Source: Phoenix dactylifera (lineage: Eukaryota; Streptophyta; Magnoliopsida; Arecales; Arecaceae). From it: a stretch of 64,000 nt of DNA. The stretch spans positions 62,001 to 126,000 of the forward strand of contig NW_024067823.1 of NCBI RefSeq assembly GCF_009389715.1, in the 5' to 3' direction. Below are positions 10,128 to 22,500 of the stretch, one piece after another. The notes under the pieces were generated by a model. That model was not told the DNA's origin. It was given only the letters and a program-made list of their open reading frames with translations, and made no database searches. The stretch's first letter is position 1; each line of letters begins with the position of its first letter. The position numbers and the translations under genes are program-made.

Positions 10128-12422
10128 CAGGCGATGGTAGAACTCGAGACAGGAAAGAGGTTGAAATGCCTGAGATCGGACAACGGTGGTGAGTATTGTA
10201 GCAGGGAGTTTGAGGACTACTGTGCAGATGCTGGGATCGTCAAGCAGAGGACAGTTCCAGAGACACCACAACAAAATGGAGTTGCTGAAAGGATGAACAG
10301 AACTATTAATGATCGTGCCAGGAGCATGAGGATACATGCTGGATTGCCACAGCAGTTTTGGGCGGAAGCAGTCAACACTGCTGCTTACTTGATCAACAGA
10401 GGGCCATCAAAGAAACTTGAATTTGGAATTCCTGAGGAAGCATGGACAGCGAAGAAGATTGATTTGGCGCACTTACGAGTATTCGGTTGTACCAGTTATG
10501 TCCATGTTGATTCCAGTCAAAGAAGCAAACTAGACGCCAAATCAAAGAAGTGCATTTTCGTTGGATACGGAGGTCAACTGTTTGGGTACCGGTTTTGGGA
10601 TCCCGAACACAGGAAGATCATTCGTAGTAATGATGTGGTATTCAATGAGAAAATACAGCAGAGCTATGAATCAGAAACAAAACCTGTTGAGCCGTGTTTT
10701 GTGGATCCTGAAGAGGAGTCTACAAATTCTGGTCAGAAGACTCAGTCAGAGCAAGAACCTGAAGCATTGGCACCCCCTCCACAACTAAGAAGGTCCACTC
10801 GTAGTACTCATGGGAAGCCTCCTCAAAGGTATGATGGGACTCTTAGTTATTTGTTGCTCACAGATAATGGCGAACCTGAATGCTTCATGGAGGCATTGGA
10901 GGTTGATACCAGGAAGGAGTGAGAGTTGGCCATGGATGATGAGATGAAGTCATTGGAGCAGAATCAAACGTGGGATTTGGTGGATCTGCCCAAGGGGAAG
11001 AAAGCACTGTCAAACAAATGGGTTTACAGGCTGAAGGAAGAGCAGGGTGGGAAGAAGCGGTACAAGGCCAGGCTGGTTGTAAAAGGATTTCAGCAGAGAG
11101 CAGGTATCGACTTCACAGAGATTTTTTCTCCTGTAGTCAAGATGAGTTCTATTCGAGCGGTGCTGAGCATGGTGGCAGTAGAGGATCTTCACTTAGAGCA
11201 GCTTGATGTGAAGACGGCCTTTCTCCACGGAGATCTCGATGAGGAGATATATATGCAGCAGCCGGAGGGATACATTGCAGCTGGCACGGGTGACTTAGTC
11301 TGCAAATTAAAGAAAAGCCTCTATGGTTTGAAACAGGCACCCAGACAATGGTATCTCAAGTTCGATAGTTACATGCTTGAGATAGGATACAGGAGATGTC
11401 AGGAGGATCACTGTTGCTACTTCCGGGACTTCGGTACATCTTACATTATCTTGCTATTGTATGTTGATGACATGTTAGTTGCAGGAGCTAGCATGCATGA
11501 GATTGCAAAATTGAAGCTGAAGCTATCAAGAAAATTTGCAATGAAGGATCTAGGAGCAGCGAAACAGATCCTTGGGATGCGGATCATCAGAGATAGGTCT
11601 AAACATATCCTCAGACTATCTCAGGCGGAGTACATCAGCCGAGTACTCAGGAGATTCTGCATGGAGGGTGCCAAACCTGTTGGCACACCGCTGGGTGCCC
11701 ATTTTAAGCTTTCAAAAGGGCAAAGTCCGAAGACGCGGGTGGAGGAACTCAATATGTCAAAAATCCCGTATGCATCGGCGGTGGGGAGCTTGATGTACGC
11801 TATGGTGTGTACGAGACCAGACATTGCTCAAGCAGTGGGAGTTGTGAGTCGCTTTATGAGCTGCCCAGGTTTGGAGCATTGGCGCGCGGTCAAATGGATA
11901 CTGAGGTATCTGAGAGGCACTGAGCACATGTCATTGTGCTATGGAGGTTCTGAGATCCGGTTACAGGGCTCTGTGGACTCAGACATGGCAGGGGACTTGG
12001 ACGACAGGAGGAGCACGACAGGGTACTTGTTCACCTTGGGCAGTGGAGCCGTCGGTTGGATTTCCAGGTTGCAACCAGTTGTTGCATTGTCGACTACGGA
12101 GGCGGAGTATGTGGCAGCCACAGAGGCGTGCAAGGAACTAATATGGCTTCAAGGCTTGATGAAGGAGTTTGGGAAGGAACAGAAGGATTGCATGTTATAT
12201 TCAGATAGTCAAAGTGCAATTCATCTGGCGAAGAATTCAGCTTTCCATTCAAGGACGAAGCATATTGACATACGGTACCACTTTGTGAGGTCATTGCTCG
12301 AGCAGGGACTTGTCAAGTTGGAGAAGATTCATACAAGTCAGAATCCTGCAGATATGTTGACGAAGGTCGTCACGGCGGAGAAGCTGAGGAGTTGTTCAGC
12401 TTCTGCTGGTCTTCATGCTTGA
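10128..12422 (+). mobile_element. pol remnant (integrase, reverse transcriptase, RNase H) of the Tork-like copia
   Basis: The first part shows the integrase core end (LRSDNGGEY, TPQQNGVAERMN) and C-terminal block (HLRVFGC, FVGYGGQLFGYRFWD). The second part (from about 10926) is copia RT: WVYRLKEEQGG, LDVKTAFLHGDL, YGLKQAPRQWY, and the catalytic LLLYVDDML near 11450. RNase H follows with VDSDMAGD, ALSTTEAEYVA and KHIDIRYHFVR, ending in NPADMLTK. The set and order place it in the Tork/Tnt1 group of Ty1-copia. It is a fossil lacking its N-terminal third, with about one break in the remainder. Confidence 0.9.
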
Positions 12423-12533
12423 AGACGTTGAGGAGGCATCGTACCGATCTCACTAGGATGATCCAGTTTTAGTGTGAGCACAGAGGAGAACCAAGTAACA
12501 AGAGGATATACCCAAGGTCTCCAAGTGGGAGAT

Positions 12534-13469
12534 TGTTGGGGTATGTGGAGACCATTGGTGATGAAGAGAATTGAAGGAGAATTAATTCTGCATAGTTCTG
12601 TCTGGCGGACTGTCAGAGTCGACTCGAGCAACAGTCGAGTCGACTCGGGAACAGTCGAGTCGACTCGAGACCCGTCGAGTCGACCCGAGAGGAGAAAAGC
12701 CGAAAAAAAACCATGTTTCTGTCTGAACTGTCAGAGTCGACTCGAGCTACAGTCGAGTCGACTCGAAGCATCGTCGAGTCGACTCGAGCCACAGTCGAGT
12801 CGACTCGAGATCGTGCCAGTTATACTGGAAGTTGTCCAGATGTGCCAGAGCCGACTCGAACTTCAGTCGAGTCGACTCGAGCTCGCGGGAAATCATATGG
12901 ATGAGTTTTCTTTTGGTGTTTTTTTGGCGTTTCGATGGCTATGATCATCTGAAGGTCTTGAGACTATATATAGGACTCATGAGAGCCCTAGGATATGAGA
13001 TTTTGCCGTATATTTGAGAGAGACTCTTGTTTGTGAGGCTAGGGTTCTAAAGAAGAATAGGATTGAGATCCTACTTCTTGTGCAAAGGGAATTCTGTGTG
13101 AATCCCTTGTAGATCGATCGCTTGTGATCGTTCGGGTGTGTGCTATCTCTGTAATCAGTTCATCCTAATTGAGATTTGGAGCGGTGGAGGACGTAGGCTA
13201 CTTGTAGCCGAACCTCGTTACATCTTTGTGTTTGCTTTGCTATTTTCTTCCTTCTTCTTCCTTTGGTTTGATAATCCGTTGCGGTGCTCAAGTGTTTTAC
13301 CCTACTGATACCAGGGGTATTCTTTTGCCCTTCGCAGCGGAAGCGAAGTGGTGATCCTTGAGTCCGATGTCGAGGGAGCGAGAGAGTGCTTATCCGTTCG
13401 TTTCTCTCTTTGCTTGTCCGACGTCGGTGGCGGCGCCGGTGTGAGTGGGTTCCGGCGCGGGCGCTGACA
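12534..13469 (+). repeat. 3' LTR of the Tork-like copia (936 bp)
   Basis: Starts TGTTGGGGTATG right after the polypurine tract and ends GCGCTGACA. It holds a GTCGAC palindrome array (12614-12884) and a TATA box (CTATATATAGGAC, about 12963-12975). Reading frames here are not genes. Confidence 0.85.
12614..12884. repeat. GAGTCGACTCGAG palindrome array in the Tork-like LTR
   Basis: Nine GTCGAC cores by my count, most as CAGTCGAGTCGACTCGAG at roughly 23-24-bp spacing, in two blocks separated by an A-rich stretch near 12691-12720. The array lies about 80-350 bp upstream of the TATA box, an enhancer-like position. Confidence 0.85.
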
Positions 13470-15776
13470 ACAACCGGCCGCATGAGCCCTAGAGCAGTGC
13501 CCTAAAGATCATGCAAGGCCTAAGATAAACAAAAATCCAATAAATCCACAACTAATTTAGTAATTCAAATAGACAAATCCGACATGCCCAAATAAACACA
13601 TTAGTTCAATTACAATATCTTCAAATGTTCATCGACATCAAAGAAGGATAAACAAACAAACTAACTAATGACTCTGGTACTCGCACTCTGCGCCCATCCC
13701 ATCCAAATCTATGTATCCTGCAACTCTGATAAAGAAAAAAAAGAAAAGGGGGTGATCTTTACAGCCCAGTAAGAATCCCTACACATCCACACCAACACAA
13801 TAATAATATAGATTTGAAAACCACGACAAATCGATGCACATTTCATGAAATCATAACGAGTTTCCAAAAGACTCAAAAATCAATATAAGTATGTATATCA
13901 ACATCAATGAAAGTCCAGTCACACAGGAATAATATAGCATATGATAGCTCATAAATCTTCATTACTGTTTTCAATGCTTTTTCTTTTCATTCTAAACTAA
14001 CTTGATCCGGATTAATTATCTTTCCGACTTTGGGTCAAATCTCAGTCACATTTCTCAGCCTGTGGTGGGGCAACCAAATTATCACATTTTGAGCCTGTGG
14101 CGGGGCCTGCACATTATAGTTCCACATTTCTAGCCTGTGATGGGGCTTGCCAAAGTATCACATTTTCAGCCTGTGGCGGAGCCTGCACATTATAGTTCCA
14201 CATTTCTAGCCTGTGAGGGGGCCTGCCAAAGTATCACATTTTCAGCCTGTGGCGGGGCCTGCACATTATAGTTCCACATTTCTAGCCTGTGAGGGGGCCT
14301 ACCAAAGTACCACATTTTTAGCCTGTGACGGGGCCTGCCATAATAACAAGATAAACCCAAAGTCTCTTTCATACAACCCAGTTTACATCCACACATCAAT
14401 TCCTTTTCCATCTTATATCCGGCCTAGACTAACCAAGGTCACGTTTCCGGCCCGTGACAGGGCAATCAATATAATAGGGTTAGTCCATCCACTAGTCCAA
14501 TTAAATAAATGTAAGTTATGCTCAGGATTATATCCATCATAATATCAAATATAACAAAATAATCAAACACGATTTATTACCATCATATCATAAGAACCAC
14601 ATTATAAATCCAGTTATGCAGGCGTAGGTTATGCACATGCATACATCCATCACAGTACCACTCATAAACCAACACAATCAAAATATAATTTAATATAAAA
14701 TTATTTTTGCTTTGTCTGGATCATAGCATATCAAACATATATGGTGTATAAAAATATTATATCATGCAGGATTGGCGTACAAGGATTCTTACCTTTTGTT
14801 GAAAACTCAAACAGACGAACCACCCACTCTCACGGCGATCTATGAATCGAGAGGTGCGCAGGACTCTGCTCAGCATCCTCTCGTCCAACAAATTGTTCCC
14901 CTTCAGAACCAAGTTATCATTAAGAATTATCCAAGATATATAAAAAAAATCCAAAACTCCCAATGGATCCTCTTAAGGGTCCACCAGTACCTAACACCCT
15001 AGGATTAACCATCAATCCATGATTTTCCTATATTAAACTAGAGAAAAACAAAGCAATAAAAGAGAGCAATTAGAGAGGGAGAAAAACAAAGAATTGTTCT
15101 CTCTCTCTCTCTCTCTCTCTCTTCCTTCTTCCCGTCAACAAAATATCAAGAGGAGAGAGTTGGCTCTCTCTCCCTCTCTCTTTCTTCCTTCCTTCCTGAC
15201 GGCAAGGGGAAAGGGTGCTCGGCAGTAGGCGGCCCACGGCCGGCGACGCTCTCTGGTCGTCGGCCTGTGTGGTGGTGCCGGCGGTGCCACGCCTGGCGGC
15301 GGTCGGCCGGAATGGAAGAGGAAAAGCAACCGGAACAGGGGAGTTCGGTTCACATTGATCCGGCGGCTTGCCGGCCGGATTCCCAGGAAAAACAGTGGCC
15401 TAAAGACGAGGAGAAGGAGGAGGGACGACTCACCTTGCTTCCGGCGAGATCCTCCCGACCGGATTGACGGCGATGGCCCGATCCCTTCCGCGGCAAGCTA
15501 GAACCCCAATCTTCCCTCTTCTTTTTTTTTTTTTTTTTTTGGTTTGTGGGAGGCTCTCGGTTGATGCCCTAGGAAGGGAGGGAGGAGATCCTTGGCCTGA
15601 TTTGGTAGGGTTTTATCACCCTATAACCTCCCCTCCGGTGGATTCGGGAGGAGGGGGAGGAGGAATTCCGAAAAACAGGGGAGGGAGGGTGTTTCAATCG
15701 GGAGACTCCCTCCCCCTTGCACTCGTTGGGCCGCCCTTGCTCAAGGGCCGGCCCAACTCAAATATGGGCCTTCACA
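13470..15776 (-). repeat. Long minus-strand LTR (Tekay-like), left end masked by the copia
   Basis: The right end, read on the minus strand, is TGTGAAGGCCCATA and falls exactly inside resistance-gene sequence (next bases ATCAAAATTC). Reverse-strand TTACTGGGCTGTAAAGATCAC (about 13756-13775) resembles the TTACTGGGCTTTATAGCTCAC block in the LTRs at 33424 and 42737, and tandem CCCCGCCACAGGC units take the place of CCCCGCCAGTGGG there. I take it as a member of the same broad LTR family, probably a solo or truncated LTR. No coding sequence is visible. The copia seems to have inserted near its inner end. Confidence 0.6.
14057..14345. repeat. 76-bp higher-order tandem repeat (36 + 40 bp halves)
   Basis: GCCTGTG occurs at 14058, 14093, 14133, 14169, 14209, 14245, 14285 and 14321, so the spacing alternates about 36 and 40 bp. 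One half ends in GCCAAAGTATCACATTTT, the other in GCACATTATAGTTCCACATT. Roughly four 76-bp units are present, inside the minus-strand LTR. Confidence 0.85.
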
Positions 15777-15934
15777 ATCAAAATTCTACTATCCGACGAA
15801 CCACTCTGCAAGGGCTTTCTCAGTAGCTCATCCCATACTTGCGCATCCCAAACATCATCCAAGACTAGGAAGAATTTCTTGTTCATGATGACTTGGCTAA
15901 GCAGGGGTTCAAGTACCTCCTTCCCCTTAGCTTC
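15777..15934 (-). pseudogene. NB-ARC fragment of a broken CNL resistance gene (distal part)
   Basis: This stretch aligns by eye with 48515-48670 in the better copy of the gene (46384-49444). On the minus strand it covers the segment before kinase-2, kinase-2 itself (the ILDDVWDA region, near 15850) and the start of RNBS-B. It joins the 25843-26612 part once the CACTA element is ignored: flanking TTAGCTTC and TTCCCTAGG share the 3-bp target duplication. On its other side a long LTR begins at 15776. The downstream LRR portion is not in the window. Confidence 0.85.
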
Positions 15935-15965
15935 CACTACCAGAAAACACGCGTATAGTGACGGA
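15935..15965 (+). repeat. Left terminal inverted repeat of the CACTA element
   Basis: 31 bp, starting CACTACCAGAAAACACG, a perfect inverse of 25809-25839. It includes the palindrome ACGCGT. Confidence 0.95.
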
Positions 15966-16210
15966 AAATTAGTGACGGACCGTTATCAGTTACTATTTGT
16001 GACGGATTAGTGACCGACAGAAATTTGGTCACCGTGGTGTAAACTTAGTGACCGTTTAGTGACAGACCGGTCACAGAATGCGCGGGTAGGATGGGCGCCA
16101 AACCTTAGTGACCATCATAGTGACGGGGTATCTGTCAGCAATATGATAACCAAAATTGCAACCAGACAGTGACAAATGCAGCCGTCACAAATATAGTAAC
16201 CCTAGTATTT
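15966..16210. repeat. Left subterminal repeat region of the CACTA element
   Basis: Short motifs of the type TAGTGAC(C/G) and GTGACAGA recur on both strands roughly every 10-25 bp. Such arrays bind the TNPA-type protein in En/Spm elements. Confidence 0.75.
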
Positions 16211-16714
16211 ATAAATTTTTAAAAGATTATTTTTGGCAGTAATAGATTATTGACAAAAATTTCTGTCACCAAATTTAATTTTTAATTCCAAAAATATTAA
16301 AAATATTATTTTTGAGTAAACCTAAATTAAAAGAAAAAATAAAAGGAGGAATATCCAAAATGAAACTAAGTGTGCCCGCCGTTCCGCCCAAATTTCTTCG
16401 ATAATCCAAATTCCAATCGCTCTCTATAAAACTCAAATTTCTTCTTCTCATTTTAAAATCTCATGGTGTCGGCCATGACCCATTTGCACCCCTATTGCAA
16501 GTTTCCTGCTTTATAGAATTTTTTTACCATACTTTATAGTTCAAAAATATTTTTGCCTTGCAAGTCCCATCCAATCAGCCTTATAAATAAAAAAAAAATT
16601 GATATGAAATTTGGCTTGCAAATCGATTTAGCCCAAATCACGATTTAGCCCAAATCAGCTTGCAAACCGACTTAAATAAAAAACCCTAACCTTTCTTTCC
16701 CTTCCCTTCCCGTC

Positions 16715-17015
16715 CCGTCCCTCGCTGAGAGCAGCCGCCGCCCCCCCCCCCCACTCCCTCGCCCCCCCTCCCTCGCTGAGAGCCGCCGCCGCACCCCCCC
16801 TCCCTCGCTGAGAGCCGCCGCTGCCTCCCCTCCCTCGCTGAGAGCCGTCGCCGCACCCCCTCGCTGAGAGCCGCCGCCGCACCCCCCCTCCCTCGCTGAG
16901 AGCCGCGCTGCGTCCGCTCCCTCGCTGAGAGCCGCTGCCGCCGGCCCCCCTCCTTCGCTGAGAGCCGCTGCCGCCGCCGCCCCCGCCCCCCCTTTTCCCT
17001 CGCTGAGAGCCTGAT
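16715..17015. repeat. GC-rich tandem repeats in the CACTA leader
   Basis: CTCGCTGAGAGCCGCCGCCG recurs about nine times with variable C-rich spacers of roughly 15-25 bp. Long minus-strand frames here (SARERGG-like) are compositional, since every frame lacks AT. Confidence 0.8.
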
Positions 17016-18423
17016 AGCCGCCTCCTCTCGGTGTCGTCGCCTCTTCAACGACCGGCCGGCGGCTCTTCGCGTCCTTCTCCCCCGGACGGCAACCTCCGCG
17101 GCTCCGGTCACCGACTCACAACCTCCCCGGACGGTAAGAGTTTTCTCCTCCTCCTCCTCCTCTTCAAGCTCGATCCCGGTAGATTTTGCCCAAGCCCGGA
17201 GAGAGAAAGAGAGAGAGAGAGGGAGAGGTGTGGAGAAACTTCTAATCTTAACCACACATTGAATTGAAAAGGATGCAATGCCAATTATATTCTAGGCAAA
17301 ACGTCACAGATGAATGCTTTCTAATCTTATCCCCATCTAATGATTCCTGCAGATCATGCTGTTCTAGGGAGGACATAATGTGATTATTCTGCTTCTCTTA
17401 TGAACTTGCAGGATCTTTACTTAGCGGGTCCAATTCTGTAGCAAAATTTGTATTCTTCTTAGAACATAATGAGATGCACCATTCATCCTAACATGGTTAC
17501 ATAGATGCCATGAAGCTAGGGGCTCAGTTGCATATTAGATCTCAAGTTGATTGGACAAGGCATTCCATTTGTAAGAGGAAGCCATTTTACTTCTGGGACA
17601 ATTTTCAGAAACAAGATCCCATTTTTGAAGGACATAGATTTAGCAAGACTTATACAACGTAGATGGACAAGAGATAAGAGAAACAACTTATTTCCCTTGT
17701 ATCCATTTCATAATTTTTGCTTCAGCTTGACCTTTTAATAAATTATATAATAGAACCTAACGCATCAAGCGCTGCTAATTTTTTCCTAGGCAATTGAGCA
17801 CTACTAAATTCTTTTAAGTATTGGCTCAAACTACTCTATTTTTGGCTTTAGAAGCCAACCCAAATCTTTTATAGTAGCTGTAGCTGAGACACAAGATGTG
17901 ATCACAAAAACTTATTTTGATAATATAAAGATCCAGTTTCTCATATATTCTATGATGTTTAAGCAGAACAATGAACCAGCAAACTCCAGAAATAAAGATA
18001 AGAGGATATAAACATGTGGTCAAATAAAAGGTTCTATATATAGCCAACTGATTTAGCTAAGTGGCTGTTTGATATATCATGGTTTCAATTTTTGGTTACC
18101 CATATATTAGATACAGTCACTACAAAATAGATCATATTTGATCAGGAGGGTCATAACCAAAATATGACATGATGCTTCATGTCCTATACCACAGGACAAA
18201 GAGCCAAAGGAAATAAGATGAGCATCTCTTATGGAAAAAATGTGAAATGGATGGATGTTAAATTGTAGAATAACATGAACTGTGTGCAGTGTTGGGTATA
18301 TAATTTAAGAGAAACATTGTTAGAGTTTCTGCATAAGCAATGCAAAGGAGCATTAAAAAAATTTGAGGATAGCATGGTAAGAAGAAGAGCTGACACAAGT
18401 TTGAAGGATCGATTACTAAACAA

Positions 18424-18592
18424 TCGTACTGCCGAGTAGTTACTCGGATAGCATCATCTCTTGCCATTTGCGCAAGAAGTCGGTAGTTCGGTTCTGGTTA
18501 GAGTGAGCCCCTAAGGTTGTATAGAGTAGAAAAGGTGGGGTGTTAGCCCCTACTTGTCTTGGGGGAAAATAATAAATAAATAAACATGCCAT
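18424..18592 (+). mobile_element. Probable tRNA-derived SINE inside the CACTA 5' intron
   Basis: GGTAGTTCGGTTCTGG (18482-18497) resembles a Pol III B box, and the unit ends in an AATAATAAATAAATAAA tail. CTAAACAA occurs just before the unit (about 18416-18423) and just after it (18593-18600), a candidate target duplication. The A box is weak. This is a moderate call. Confidence 0.4.
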
Positions 18593-19525
18593 CTAAACAA
18601 AAATAGACAGAGAAAGAGAGGAGGGATTTTTTTTTTTTGCTAAAATAGACGAAAGCAACTATGATATATCTGAGTAGCTGCTTTTATTATGATACTTGGA
18701 CACATCACTTGGTTGGATAAATCATGATACGGGCACTGTGTCGAATTTACTGTTGCTAAAATAGACAAAAATAATGTTGTACTTGAGGAGCTCCTTAATA
18801 TTATGCATTTTTATTCTGACACATTTGTTAGTCCTACCAATGGTTTGCATATATTTAGACTGCTTCACTGATTATTGTTGTAATTTTGAGGGTTGATGGG
18901 TTGGGATTATGTAAAGTTCATGGATTTTAATTTTTTCGTCATGTTATTCATTTTTACAATCATTGTTCATCTGCAAGGAATAATGGAAAGTGGTGGAAAG
19001 TGGTGTTGCTTCATGGTTGTGAGTTATTTCCAGTGTGCAATCAAGAAGCTGGTCAAAAAGCTTGCTAAGAAGTACCATGCTTTCCTAGCATCAGAGGCGA
19101 TCATGTATATTCACATTTGTTCTATGTGAAGCAGATAGTATTCCATATGTAAATTTGGATGATTTGACTTGTATTCCTTGTCTTTGTAAAGATTAAATGC
19201 TTTTTGAATATTGCTGGTATTAGATGAATGAACAGATAACTTGTAAAGGTTAATTCCTTATGTTCAGTTTTTTGTAAAGATTGAATGCCTTCTTAATGTC
19301 AATGATGCTGGGACAAGATTGAATGACTTATTTTTGTCATGCTTATGATAACTTCTCATCTTCATAAATATCATACCAGTTTTTGTTTCTTTTACATTTT
19401 TTACGATCTTGCCTTTCGTGTTTTTAATGGTTCGGTTTTTCTTATGTTGTTTTCTTTTTTATCATCTCTCTAATATTTTCTAGGCTTTCTTATGTTGTTT
19501 TATTTTTTTGATTTTTAGAGGAACT

Positions 19526-22500
19526 ATGTCAGTTGATCGTAATTGGATGTACCACCGACTTAGTGAAAATGGTTATATAAGAGCTGAGTTCTGTGATGGA
19601 GTTAAAGGGTTCCTTGAGTTTGCATTTACTCAGTTAGAGTATTGTAGTGGTGATAAGATTAGATGCCTTTGTATAAGATGTGACAACCAGAAATTTCTTA
19701 ACCGTGATACGGTCAATGTTCATCTGTTGAGAAAGGGGTTTACACCGGGATATTCAACATGGTTTGCACATGGGGAGTTACTTGGTGCAGTTGCTCCTGT
19801 AAGTACAAGTGCAGTAGAAGCATCCACATCAATGGATGTTGGTTGTGAACATGGTCAGCAATATAGAACCATGGTGATGGAAGCTATGGGTCCAGAAGAG
19901 GAACTTCATTTGAGAAGTGCATTTGAAGTTAATCATGAGGAAGAGCCAAATAAGGATGCTGCAGATTTTTATTCTTTGTTGAAAGATGCAGAAGTACCTT
20001 TGTGGGAAGGGTGTAAAAAACACTCTAAGTTATCTGCTATTAGTCAATTATTAAATTGCAAGTCTGAATTTAATATGAGTATATCTTGCTATGATCGAAT
20101 CATGAAAATAGTGAAGAATATGTTGCCGGAAAGTGAGAAGCTGCCCTCTGATTTCTATCAATCAAAGAAGATGCTTCGGAAGTTGGGGTTGGAGTATACA
20201 AGTATTGATGTTTGTGAGAATAATTGTATGCTATTCTATAAGGAAACAGAGAATTTGATTGAGTGTACTATTTGTGGTCATCCTCGTTATAAACTCAGAA
20301 GAAATGATGGTGGTGGTAGAAGAAAAGATGTTCCTTATAGAAGGTTGCGATATCTTCCAATAACACCAAGACTTCAGAGGCTTTTTATGTCAAGCAGAAC
20401 GGCTGAACTCATGTCATGGCATGTGAAGGGAGGTGATTCAGATGAGATGGTGCATCCTGCTTGTGGGGAGGCTTGGAAGCACTTTGACCGCATTCATCCA
20501 TCCTTTTCTACCGAGCCTCGTAATGTTAGACTTGGGTTATGTACGGATGGATTTAACCCCTTTAGCCAATCAGCTCGTCCTTATTCTTGTTGGCCAGTTT
20601 TCGTAACAGTTTACAATCTTCCACCATCAATATGTATGAAACGACCCTACATTTTTCTAAGTTTAGTCATTTCTGGACCTAAGAGCCCTGGCAAAAGTAT
20701 TGATGTCTTGCTTAGGCCTTTGATTGATGAACTTAAAATATTATGGGAAGTAGGGGTCACCACTTATGACATCTTTAGAAAAGAGAATTTTCAAATGAAG
20801 GCAGTTTTATTATGGACTATCAATGATTTTCCTGCATATGGCATGCTTTCAGGATGGAGTACGCATGGAAAGTTGGCCTGCCCGTATTGTATGGAGAACT
20901 CAAAAACATTTACACTACAACATGGTGGGAAGACTTCTTTTTTTGACTGCCATCGTCAATTCTTGCCCATGGACCATGCATACAGATACCAAGTTGATAG
21001 TTTCTTCAACGGTAGAATAGAGACAGACCCCCCACCTCGTCGACTGTCTGGTGAGGAGTTGAAAAATAGGATCTCTGCTTTGCCTAATATAACTTTTGGT
21101 TTGAAAGCTCCTAAGCACACCATTCCTGGATTCGGTAAAGATCATAATTGGGTGAAAAGGAGCATATTTTGGGAGTTGCCCTATTGGCATACACTACTTA
21201 TTCGACATAATTTAGATGTCATGCATATTGTTCGGAATGTGTTTCTCAATATATTTTACACTTGTATGGATGTAAAAGGGAAGACTAAAGATAATGTGAA
21301 AGCAAGGCAAGATTTGGAGTTGTATTGCAAGCGTCCTAAGTTGAGGATTCAATTTGTTAATAGAAAGCTAGTTAAGCCTCCAGCTTCCTATGTATTGTCC
21401 AAAGACCAAGCAATGGAGGTCTGCGAGTGGGTGAAAGGGTTAAGACTGCCTGATGGATATGCTTCAAACATATCGAAGTGTGTTAACCTGGATGATTATA
21501 AGTTTTACGGGTTAAAAAGTCACGATTGTCATGTTTTCATGCTGAGATTGCTTCCAATTGCATTCCGTGAAGTATTGCCAGCACCAGTGTGGGATGCATT
21601 GACAGAATTAAGCTGTTACTTTAGAGATTTATGCAGCACAACTTTGCGTGTCCAAGATATGGAGGTTCTTGAGAAAAATATTGTGGTAACTCTCTGCAAA
21701 CTTGAGAAGATATTCCCTCCTGCATTTTTTGACTCAATGGAGCACTTACCTGTTCATCTAGCTTATGAAGCTAAGGTTGGGGGGCCCGTGCAGTACAGAT
21801 GGATGTACCCCTTTGAAAGGTAACAATTTCTGTAAATCCATTAATATAGTTTCTTTGTATCCATTAAATTTGAGAAATTAACATATTAATCTTATTTATA
21901 GGCTTATGCATGATATAAAGCAGAAGGTAAAGAATCGAGCATCGATTGAAGGTTCTATTGTCGAGGCTTACATTATAGAAGAAATATCAACTTTCTGTTC
22001 GCATTATTTTGAGCCTTCTATACAAACGAGGTTAAATCAAGTTCCCCGTAATGAAAATGAAGGGGAGTTTGATCTCGTGGATCGTCTATCCATTTTTACT
22101 CATCAAGGTCGACCTTTTGGAAAACCTTCTGCAAGGCATTTGACTACTCAGGAGTTTAATGCTGCTGAGTTATATGTTCTTCTTAATTGTGTAGAGGTTC
22201 AACCTTTTGGAAAGTAAGTTACACAAGTACTTAATTATAATCATGCTTAAAAATGCATATGGAGTACAATATATGTGATTATAGCTTTTGTCTTGTAGGT
22301 ATTTTGATGATTATATCCGTCAATCTTGTCCAAATATAAGCCAAATTGATTTGGAAAGACGACGCGAAATGGAGTTTCCGGCTTGGTTTAGATCATATGT
22401 GAGCTGTAAATTCATAAATATAATAATAAATTAGACTTTCACTTGATTTATTCTTACGATATTATTTTTATCATGCTAGGTTAATGACAGTAAAAATCAT

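Larger units (their letters stand above)
10128..13469 (+). mobile_element. 5'-truncated Tork/Tnt1-like Ty1-copia retrotransposon
   Basis: The element starts abruptly in the integrase core at 10128, just after a mini-LTR end, and runs through RT, RNase H, polypurine tract (CCAAGTGGGAGAT, 12521-12533) and a complete 3' LTR (12534-13469). Gag, protease, the 5' LTR and its primer site are missing. What remains is well preserved, with very few breaks in the pol frame, so it is much younger than the Sirevirus at its left. Confidence 0.85.
16211..19525 (+). other. Non-coding 5' part of the CACTA element (leader exon and introns)
   Basis: No protein gene is seen. A GC-rich leader with tandem repeats (16715-17015) ends at a clear splice donor, CGGACGGTAAGAG (GT at 17131), and the first coding exon follows an acceptor TTTTTTGATTTTTAG at 19518, so most of 17131-19518 is probably 5' intron. 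A SINE-like insertion lies at about 18424-18592. Confidence 0.6.

Noticed and set aside
16655-17267. Arg/Gly-rich frames (for example 189 codons on the minus strand) over the CACTA leader
   Set aside because: Produced by tandem GC-rich repeats; several phases are open at once.
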